From Zonotrichia leucophrys gambelii (taxonomy: Eukaryota; Chordata; Aves; Passeriformes; Passerellidae), in assembly GCF_028769735.1 (NCBI RefSeq), contig NC_088194.1, positions 3,356,319 to 3,420,318 of the forward strand: a stretch of 64,000 nucleotides of DNA, written 5' to 3'. This document shows positions 1 through 20,200 of the stretch, one piece after another. Below the pieces are notes generated by a model that was given only the letters and a program-made list of their open reading frames with translations, was not told where the DNA came from and ran no database searches. Made by a program: the position numbers and the translations under genes. Each line of letters starts with the position of its first letter. Within the stretch, counting starts at the first letter, position 1.

Positions 1-1480
1 GGTGCCACCACTGTCACCCTGGGGTGGCACAGAGAGACCCCAGGGTGGCACAGAGGGACCCCAGGGTGGCACTCAGGGACCCAAGGTGGCACTCAGGGAT
101 CCCAGGGTGGCACAGGGGGACCCCAGGGTGGCACAGAGAGACCTCAGGGTGGCACACAGGGATCCCAGGGTGGCATAGAGAGACCCCAGGGTGGCACAGA
201 GAGACCCCAGGGTGGCACTCAGGGACCCCAGGGTGGCACTCAGGGACCCCAGGGTGACACACAGGGACCCCAGGGTGGCACTCAGGTGACAATGGTGACC
301 CCCAGGGCCACCCCCGGGCACAGGGGGACACCAGAGACCCCTCCCCACCATTGGGGCAGCCCTGTCTCCCCCAGGGTGGCACACAGGGATCCCAGGGTGG
401 CACAGAGGGATCCCAGGGTGGCACTCAGGGACCCTAGGGTGGCACTCAGGTGACAATGGTGACCCCCATTGCCACAGGGCACATCAGAGACCCCTCCCCA
501 CCATGGGGGCCACCCCTGTCACCCCCAGGGTGGCACAAAGAGACCCCAGGGTGACACAGAGAGACCCCAGGGTGACACAGAGGGACCCTAGGGTGGCACA
601 CAGGGACCCCAGGGTGGCACTCAGGTGACAATGGTGACCCCCAGTGCCACCCCCTGGGGACAGAGGGCACATCAGAGACCCCTCCCCACCATGGGTGCCA
701 CCCCTGTCACCCCCAGGGTGGCACAGAGAGACCCCAGGGTGGCACTCAGGGACCCCAGGGTGGCACACAGGGACCCCAGGGTGGCACAGGGGGACCCCAG
801 GGTGGCACAGAGGGATCCCAGGGTGACACTCAGGGACCCCAGGGTGGCACAGAGGGATCCCAGGGTGACACTCAGGGACCCAAGGGGGGCACAGAGGGAC
901 CCCAGGGTGGCACTCAGGGACCCAAGGGTGGCACAGAGGGACCCCAGGGTGGCACTCAGGGACCCAAGGGGGGCACAGAGGGACCCCAGGGTGGCACTCA
1001 GGGACCCAAGGGGGGCACAGAGGGACCCCAGGGTGACACTCAGGGACCCCAGGGTGGCACAGGGGGACCCTAGGGTGGCACAGAGGGACCCCAGGGTGGC
1101 ACTCAGGGACCCCAGGGTGGCACTCAGGGAGCCCAGGGGGACCCCAGGGTGGCACTCAGAGACCCCAGGGTGGCACTCAGGGACCCCAGGGTGGCACTGA
1201 GGGACCCCAGGGTGGCACTCAGAGACCCCAGGGTGGCACAGAGAGACCCCAGGGTGGCACAGAGGGACCCCAGGGTGGCACACAGGGACCCCAGGGTGGC
1301 ACTCGGGGACCCCAGGGTGGCACTCAGGGATCCTAGGGTGGCACACGGGGACCCCAGGGTGGCACTCGGGGACCCCAGGGTGGCACAGAGGGACCCCAGG
1401 GTGGCACTCAGGGTCCCCCTCGCTGTCCCTGGGGGGACACACTGGTGGCACAGGTGCCATTGGTGACCCCGGTGCCACCC
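1..1480. repeat. 21-bp minisatellite, left edge
   Basis: Tandem units of about 21 bp of the form GGTGGCACTCAGGGACCCCAG fill this stretch. A higher-order block containing GTGACAATGGTGACCCCCAG and CTCCCCACCATGGGG recurs three or four times in the first 700 bp. Because 21 is a multiple of three, several frames stay open by chance. No gene is visible here. Confidence 0.9.
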
Positions 1481-1536
1481 CCGGGTGCCAGAGGGGCCAG
1501 GGAGGGGTGAGAGCGGCTCTGGAGCCTGCAGGGCTT

Positions 1537-1636
1537 GGGGACAGATGTGGGGACAGACGTGGGGACAGACGTGGGGACAGATGTGGGGACAGATGTGGGG
1601 ACAGACGTGGGGACAGACGTGGGGACAGATGTGGGG
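1537..1636. repeat. 12-bp GGGGACAGACGT minisatellite
   Basis: About eight units of GGGGACAGACGT or GGGGACAGATGT in tandem. It shares the GGGGACA core found through much of the window. Confidence 0.9.
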
Positions 1637-1854
1637 TCACTCACCCGCCCTGGCAGCGCCGTCCGCTCCGGAGCCGCCGCGTCCCCAACGTGGGGACAGA
1701 GGGGACACCCCCGGGGGGGGGGGGTTGGGTCACCTCGAGGGGACATTGAGGGACCCCCAAGGGGGTCCAGGGGTGGCTCTGGCAGCGCTGTCACCCCTGG
1801 GGACATCGGGATCGGGGCTGGAGCCGAGGGATTGGGGCTGGGGTGTTCTGGGGA

Positions 1855-2080
1855 GTGACACCCCTGGGTGGGGACAGGGGGAGGTGACACCCCAGGGTGG
1901 GGACAGGGGAGGTGACACCCCTGGGATCGGGGACAGGGGGAGGTGACACCCCTGGGTGGGGCCAGGGGAGGTGACACCCCTGGGTGGGGCCAGGGGAGGT
2001 GACACCCCTGGGTGGGGCCAGGGGGAGGTGACACCCCTGGGATCGGGGACATGGGGAGGTGACACCCCTGGGATCACATC
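1855..2080. repeat. 28-31-bp minisatellite
   Basis: Seven to eight units built on GTGACACCCCTGGGTGGGG followed by a CAGGGGAG-like segment. Non-coding; it lies beyond the 3' end of GATAD2B. Confidence 0.85.
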
Positions 2081-2585
2081 CAACAGGGATTTGTCCCCCT
2101 CCTCAATGGGATCAGAGCATCCCCCCCAAACCAGCACAGGCCGCCCCCCAAAATCTCCCCCCGGGGAAACGGGGAAGGTGCCCTTGCCAAAGTCTCTGGA
2201 AAAAGGGAGAAAAAAGCTTTAACCATCCATGGAGCCAAGGGAGGGGGGCGAAAATAAGGAAAAAAAGGGGCAAAAAACAAACCCACAACACAAGGGGGAA
2301 GCGGCGGCGTTACAAAACGAGCGGCGGGGCCGGGGCTGCTCCGGCCGGGGAACCGAGGCCGTTTCGGGCTGGGAGCACCGGGGGCCGGCGCCTCTGAAAT
2401 GTTTGCTTGGGTCTGGGTCGCTGTTTTTGTGTTGTTTTTGCTCTTTGTTTCTCTGGGGTTCTCGGTCTGATCTGTTGTGTTGTCCCCGGGGAGGGAGCGG
2501 CGGCGCCCGGCCTGGTTCAGCTCAGCCCGGTTTGGTTCAGCCCGGTTTGGCCCAGCCCGGCCCGGTGGGGCTGTGGGATCCGGGG
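2081..2585 (-). other. GATAD2B: likely GATAD2B 3' UTR (proximal part)
   Basis: Non-repetitive sequence immediately downstream of the GATAD2B stop on the minus strand. In mammals this gene has a long 3' UTR, so at least this part is probably transcribed. I see no AATAAA on the minus strand here, so the transcript end is not placed. Confidence 0.45.
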
Positions 2586-12985
<10,400 letters not shown>

Positions 12986-13350
12986 GATCACAGGTGGATT
13001 TGGGATCAGGGTGAGAATTCGGGATCAGGTGGGGATTCAGGATTACAGGGGGAATTCAGGATCAGGGCACAAATTTGGGATCAGGTGGGGATTTGGAATC
13101 AGGGTGGGAATTCGGGATCAGGGCACGAATTCAGGATCAGGTGAGGATTTGGGATCACAGGGGGAATTCAGCATCAGGACTTGATTTGGGACCAGGTGGG
13201 GATTTGGGATTACAGTGGGGATTCGGGATCACAGTGGGGATTTGGGATCAGAGTGGGGATTCGGGATCACAGTGGGGATTTGGGATCACGGTGGGGGATT
13301 CAGAATCACAGTGGGGGATTTGGGATCAGGCGGGGATTCAGGATTGCTGG
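12986..13350. repeat. 19-bp GGGATTTGGGATCACAGTG repeat
   Basis: Tandem filler units like those inside the preceding array but without exon copies. They continue almost to the assembly gap. The 13351-13480 stretch is non-repetitive and shows no recognisable exon. Confidence 0.8.
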
Positions 13351-13480
13351 CAGTGCCAGGCTCACAGACCCCTGGAGCACCAGGAGCTGTTGTGGGGAGA
13401 GAAGGGCTGGGGAGTCCTGGGAATTGTGGAGCAGGTGGGGCCTTGGGATGGGGGTCGTGCAAACCGGCCCAAACCAGCCC

Positions 13481-13580
13481 NNNNNNNNNNNNNNNNNNNN
13501 NNNNNNNNNNNNNNNNNNNNNNNNNNNNNNNNNNNNNNNNNNNNNNNNNNNNNNNNNNNNNNNNNNNNNNNNNNNNNNNN
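13481..13580. other. assembly gap, exactly 100 N
   Basis: One hundred N, a size commonly used for gaps of unknown length. The 5' half of GATAD2B (expected to the right of 11028 on minus) and the 5' part of ARHGEF11 (expected to the left of 14249 on plus) are both missing. Both could lie inside this gap, or the join could be false. Confidence 0.97.
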
Positions 13581-14248
13581 AAAAAATGGGTGTTTCTGTA
13601 AAAAAAATGGGGGTTTTGTGTGAAAAAATGGGGTTTTTATGGGGTAAATGGGGCAAGAATTGGGGGAAAATGGGGCTTCAGCTCTGTAATCAGCCGGGTG
13701 CTCCATGGCCACAGGTGGGCAGGGAGAATCCCAGAACTCTGGGAATTTTGGGAATTCTGTGTGATTTCAGGAGGAAAATGGGGGTTTTGTGTAAAAAAAA
13801 ATGGGGGGTTTTTGGGGGGAAATGTGGGGAAAATGGGGGTTCAGGCCTGTCCTGGAGCTCAGCTCCTGCTCATCATGGCCACAGGAAATCCCGGAATTCC
13901 GAGACTTTTGGGGAATTCTGGGGCTGGGAATGGGAGGAATTTTGGGAATTGTGGGTCTGGGAATGGGAGGAATTTTGGGAATTGTGGGGCTGGGAATGAG
14001 AGGAATTTTGGGAATTTTGGGAATGGGAGGAATTTTGGGAATTCTGGGGCTGGGAATGGGAGGAATTTTGGGGAATTCTGGGGCTGGGAATGGGAGGAAT
14101 TTTGGGAATTCTGGGTCTGGGAATGGGAGGAATTTTGGGGATTTTGGGAATGGGAGGAATTTTGGGGATTTTGGGTCTGGGAATGGGAGGAATTTTGGGA
14201 ATTGTGGGAATGGGAGGAATTTTGTGAATTCTGTGTCCCCCCCCCCAG
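13581..14248 (+). repeat. ARHGEF11 intron, duplicated and 25-30-bp repeats
   Basis: Two diverged copies of a ~170-bp block containing ATGGCCACAGG lie at 13600-13890. They are followed at 13905-14235 by GGGAATGGGAGGAATTTTGG units. No exon is visible before 14249. Confidence 0.75.
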
Positions 14249-17200
14249 ACAAGCGCGCCCTGTTCATCATCTGCACCTCGGAGCTGGGACCCCAAATCTA
14301 CGAGCTGGTGGCGCTGACGTCCTCGGAGAAAAACACGTGAGCAGAAACCCCGGAAAATTCCGGGATGGGCAATTAATTCCCGTGTGTAATTAATTCCCGT
14401 GTGTAATTAATTCCCATGTGTGATAAATTCCCATGTGTAATTAATCCCTGTGTGTAATTCCCATGTGGAATTCCTGTGTGCGATTCCCATGTGTAATTAA
14501 TTCCTGTGTGTAATTCCTGTGTGTAATTCCTGTGAGTGATTAATTCCCGTGTGTAATTAATTCCCATGTGTGATAAATTCTCATGTGTAATTAATCCCTG
14601 TGTGTAATTCCCATGTGGAATTCCTGTGTGCGATTCCCATGTGCAATTAATTCCCGTGTGTAATTAATTCCTGTGTGTAATTAATTCCCGTGTGTAATTC
14701 CCGTGTGTAATTTCTGTGAGTGATTAATTCCCGTGTGTAATTCCCATGTGGAATTCCTGTGTGCGATTCCCATGTGTGATTAATTCCCGTGTGTAATTAA
14801 TTCCCTTGTGGAATTCCCATGTTAGGAATTAATTATTGCAGGTGGATGCAGCTGCTGGAGCAGGCCGTGCAAGGAGCCTGTCATTAATGAGGAATTCATT
14901 AATTAATTCATTAATCACAGGTGGATGCAGCTGCTGGAGCAGGCCGTGCAAGGAGCCTGTCATTAATGAGGAATTCATTAATTCCCGTGTGTAATTCATT
15001 AATTAATTAATTAATTTTAGGTGGATGCAGCTGCTGGAGCAGGCCGTGCAAGGAGCCTGTCATTAATTCATTAATTAATTCATTAATTAATCACAGGTGG
15101 ATGCAGCTGCTGGAGCAGGCCGTGCAAGGAGCCTGTCATTAATTCATTATTTAATTCATTAATTTTAGGTGGATGCAGCTGCTGGAGCAGGCCGTGCAAG
15201 GAGCCTGTCATTAATTCATTAATTAATTCATTAATTATTGCAGGTGGATGCAGCTGCTGGAGCAGGCCGTGCAAGGAGCCTGTCATTAATGAGGAATTCA
15301 TTAATTCATTAATTAATTCATTAATTATTGCAGGTGGATGCAGCTGCTGGAGCAGGCCGTGCAAGGAGCCTGTCATTAATGAGGAATTCATTAATTAATT
15401 CATTAATTTTAGGTGGATGCAGCTGCTGGAGCAGGCTGTTCAAGGAGCCACCCGGAGCCTCGCGGGGCCACCAAAGCAGGGACAGAGGGACGGCAGCGGG
15501 AACGGCAGGTGGGGATGTGGGGATGGATGGGGATGGGATGGGATGGGAATGGTGGGGATCATAATGGGAATAATGGGAATGGTGGGAGTGATGGGGATAA
15601 TGGGGATCAGAATGGGAATAATGGGAATGGTGGGAATGTGGGAATGATGGGAATAACGGGGATCAGAATGGGAATAATGGCAGTGGGAGTGGCAGTGGGA
15701 GTGGCAATGGGATGGCGCTCAGGAGGTTCCTGGTGTCCCCAGAGGGTCCCTGGGCTGGGGACTCGGGCTGCCGGTGCCTGTCCCGGTGCCAGCCCTGTCC
15801 CTGTCCCGTTCCCGTTCCCATTCCCGTTCCCGTTCCCGTTCCCATTCCCATTCCCGTTCCCATTCCCGTTCCCATTCCCTTTCCCATTCCCGTTCCCATT
15901 CCCGTTCCCATTCCCATTCCCCATTCCCGTTCCCATTCCCATTCCCATTCCCGTTCCCGTTCCCGTTCCCAGCCTGCTGCTGCCGGACCCCGCCGTGTCC
16001 CCGGAGCTGGCCCGAGACACCGAGCCCGAGGATTGCTGCTCAGGTACTGCTGGGGCTCTGCTGGCCCTGGGCCTGTCCCTGCTGTCCCGGTGTCCCCACG
16101 GTGTCCCTGTCCCTGTCCCTGTTGTCCCCACCATGTCCCTGTTCCCGTCCCTGTCCATGTCGGTCCTTCCTGTCCCTGTCCCTGCTGTCCCTGTCCCTGC
16201 TGTCCCGGTGTCCCCACGGTGTTGCTGTCCCACAGCCGGCAGTGACCCCAGTGTGTCCCTGCTGTCCCTGTCCCTGTCCCTGCTGTCCCGGTGTCCCCGC
16301 GGTGTCCCTGTCCCTGTCCCTGCTGTCCCGGTGTCCCCACAGTGTCCCTGCTGTCCCTGTCCCTGCTGTCCCTGCTGTCCCCGCGGTGTCCCCACGGTGT
16401 CGCTGTCCCACAGCCGGCAGTGACCCCGAGCCCTCGGCCCGGGCGCGGCCGCTGCAGGAGCTGCTGGAGGAGCCGCGCGGGCCCGGGGACCCCGACACGG
16501 GGGACCCTGAGCTGGGGGACCCCGACCCCGGCCCGGAGGGTCCCGACCCCGGCCCGAGCGCCCCCACGTGCCCGGGGACTGCTGGGGTGGCCGAGGCAGC
16601 GCTGGAGCACGGTGAGAAACCCCAAACCCCAAATTCCCAAATGTCCTTCCTCTGTTCCTGGGGAAATCCCAAATTCCCCAATTGTCATTCCTTTGTTTCA
16701 TGGGAAATCCCAAATTCCCCAAATGTCCTTCCTCCATTCCTGGGGAAACCCCAAATTCCCCTTTTTTCCTCCCTCTCTTCCCCATCCCGGGGCATTTTCC
16801 TTTTTTTTGGGAAAAGCCCAAATCCCGTTTTTCCCTCCCCACTCCCAGTGGAGACCCTGCGGCTCCTGATTGTCCGGAGGCTCCGGCCGGATGGACAGAC
16901 GCCCACGGCCGGACGGGGCAGTGACCGTCCAGTGTCCGGCCGGGAATTCCCAACGTCCGGCCAGGAATTCCCAACGTCCAGCCGGGAATTCCCAGTGTCC
17001 AGCCAGGAATTCCCAGTGTCCAGCCAGGAATTCCCAGTGATGTCCAGTCGGGAGTTCCCAATGTCCAGCCAGGAATTCCCAACGCCCGGCCAGGACTCGG
17101 CCACGTCCGGCCGGGATTCCGGGATGTCCAGCCGGGAATTCCCGGTGTCCAGCCAGGACTCGGTGATGTCCAGTCAGGATTCCGGGATGTCCAGCCGGGA

Positions 17201-20200
17201 ATTCCCAATGTCCAGCCAGGATTCCGGGATGTCCAGCCGGGAATTCCCAATGTCCAGCCAGGATTCCGGGACGTCCAGCTGGGAATTCTCAGGGTCCGGC
17301 CGGGAATTCCCGGTGTCCAGCCAGGACTCGGTGATGTCCAGTCAGGAATTCCCGGTGTCCAGCCAGGACTCGGCCACGTCCGGCTGGGAATTCCCAGTGT
17401 CCGGCCGGGATTCCGGGATGTCCAGCCAGGAATTCCCAATGTCCAGCCAGGAAGGGCCGGAGGGGCCGGAGCAAAACGGGATCCGAATCAACCGGAAAGG
17501 TAAAGGGGGATCTGGGGGGATTTGGGGGAATTTGGGGCAGGAATTGGGGCAAGAATTTGGGAGATTTGGGGGAATTTGGGAGATTTGGGTTGCAGAATTT
17601 GGGGGGAGTTTGGGGATTGGAGGAATTTAGGGGAATTGAGGTGGGTTTGGGGCAGGAATTTGGGGGGATTTGGGGCAGGAATTTGGGGAGATTTGGGGTG
17701 GATTTGGGGCAGGAATTGGGGCAGGAATTTCGGGGGATTGGGGGCAGGAATTTGGGGAATTGGGGCAGGGATTTGGGGGAATTTGGGGACGATTGATGGG
17801 GAGGAATTTGGGATGGATTTGGGCAGGAATTTGGGGGATGGATTTGGGGCAGGAATTCGGGGGCAATTGGGGCAGGAATTTCGGGGGATTGGGGCAGGAA
17901 TTTGGGGAATTGGGGCAGGGATTTGGAGGGATTTGGGGTGAGAGTTGGGGGGATTTGGGGTGGATTTGGGCAGGAATTTGGGGAAATTGGGGCTGGAATT
18001 TGGGGCAGGAATTGGGGTGGGAATTGGGGTAGGATTGGGAGAATTTTGGGATATTTGGGGTGGGATTTGGGGCCTCGTCCCAGGATTTGGGGTCTCACTC
18101 CCTGCCCCTTCCCAAATTTGGGGTCTCTCTCATTCCCAGGATTTGGGGTCTCGTTCCCTGCTCATTTTTGGGGTTTGGGGTCCCGTTCCATTCCCAGCCC
18201 TTTTCCCGAATTTGGGGTCTCCTTCCCTGGGTGCCGATTTCGGGTTCGTGATTTTGGGTTCTGGGGTTTGGTGCTGATTTTTGGGTGTCGATTTCAGGGT
18301 GTTCATTTGGGGTGCTGATTTTGGGAATTCTGATTTTGGGGTTTTAAATTTGGGGTTCTGATTTTGGGGTCTGATTTTGGGGTTCTGATTTTGGGATGTT
18401 GATTTTGGGATGTTGATTTTGGGGTCTGATTTTGGGATGTTGATTTTGAGGTCTGATTTTGGGATCTGATTTTGGGTTCTGATTTGGGTCTTGGTGCTGG
18501 TGCCAATTTTGGGGTGCTGCTTTTGGGTGCCAATTTGGGGTCCCAGCTTTGGGTGCTGGGTGCTAATTAATTTTGGGTGCTAATTAATTTTGGGTGCTGA
18601 TTTGGGGTTCTGGGTGCTGATCAATTTTGGGTGCTGATTTTGGGGTGCTGATTGATTTCGGGCTCTAATTTGGGGTTCTGAACGCTAATTTTGCTATTTT
18701 GGGGTGCTTCTTTTTGGTGCTGGGCGCTAATTAATTTGGGTTGCTAATTCTGGGTGCTAATTAACCTCGGGTGCCGATTTTGGGCTGCTGGGTGCTAATT
18801 AGGGGCGCTAATTAACTTCGGGGTGCTGATTTCGGGTGCCTATTAATTTCAGGTGCTAATTGGGGGTGCTAATGAATTAATTGAGGTTCTAATGAGCTAA
18901 TTGGGGTGCTAATTAACTAATTGGGTGCTAATTACCGCATTCCGGTGGCGGGGCTGCTCCCCCCCCCCCCCCCCCCCCCCCCTTTTGGGGGCCCAGCCCA
19001 GGAGGAGGGGCCGGATGAGGCCACGCCCCCGCGCGGCTGCAGCCAATCAGAGCCCGAGCTGCGGGAAGGAGGCGGAGCCAGCGCCGAGGGTAACCGGCCC
19101 CTCCCCCCACCCCCAAAAACCCCGAAAGGGCCCCAAAAAAACCAAAAAGGGACACAAAAACCCAAAAAGGGCCACAAAAACCGGAAAGGGCCACAAAAAC
19201 CCAAAAGGGCCCCAAAAAACCCAAAAGGGCCACCAGAATCACAAAAGGGCCACTGAAAATGCAAAAAATGGCCACCAAAAACCAAAATGGGCCACCAGAA
19301 ACCCAAAAGGGGCCACCAGAAACTCTTTGGGGGCACCAAAAATACCCCTGGGGCCACCAAAAACCCCACCAGGGCCACCAAAAACCCTTTGGGGCCATCA
19401 GAAATCCTCAGGAGCCACCAAAAACTCAAAAGGGGCCACCAAAAATTCTTTGGGGCCACCAAAAATGCCCTGGGGCCACCAAATGTTCCTCTGGGGACAT
19501 CAAGAACTCCAGAGGGGCCACCAGGAGCCCTTGTGGGGTCACTGATGTCCCTCTGTCCCTCGTGCAGGGAATTTCTTCTACCTGAGCCTCCCCTCGGGAC
19601 CCCCCCGGCCGGGAGGGGACAGCGGGGACACCTCTGGGGACATTGGGGACAGCTCTGAGGACACCAGGGACACCAGGGACAGCACCAGGGACACCCATGG
19701 GGACACCAGGGACAGCCCCGGGGACATCGGGGACACTCCTGGAGACATCCCCGGGGACACCGAGCTGATCCTGGGGACCCTGGAGGAGCTGCGGGAGAAA
19801 CTGCTGAGCCTGAGGGTGAGTGACACCGTGGGGACACCATTGGGGACACTGGGGACATTGGGGACACTGGGGACAGCCATGGGAAACTGCTGAGCCTGAG
19901 GGTGAGTGACACCGTGGGGACACTGGGGACAGCACTGGGGACATTGGGGACAGTGGGGACAGCAATGGGAAACTGCTGAGCCTGAGGGTGAGTGACACTG
20001 TGGGGACAGCAATGGGGACACCATTGGGGACATTGGGGACACTGGGGACAGTGGGGACAGCAATAGAAACTGCTGAGCCTGAGGGTGAGTGACACTGTGG
20101 GGACAGCAATGGGGACAGCATTGGGGACATCACTGGGGACACTGGGGACAGTGGGGACATCATTGGGGACAGCAATGGGAAACTGCTGAGCCTGAGGGTG

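Noticed and set aside
1..1640. Several overlapping frames of 100-320 codons rich in CHPGVP or VALRDPR
   Set aside because: A 21-bp repeat keeps all frames open; there is no start context, splice pattern or homology.
1640..1700. Unique GC-rich island with a GGCGGGTGAGTGA donor-like end on the minus strand
   Set aside because: No acceptor or homologous peptide could be identified; insufficient to call an exon.
15607..17439. Minus-strand frame of 610 codons rich in GIPGWTLG
   Set aside because: Antisense shadow of the ARHGEF11 coding minisatellite and of intronic hexamers.
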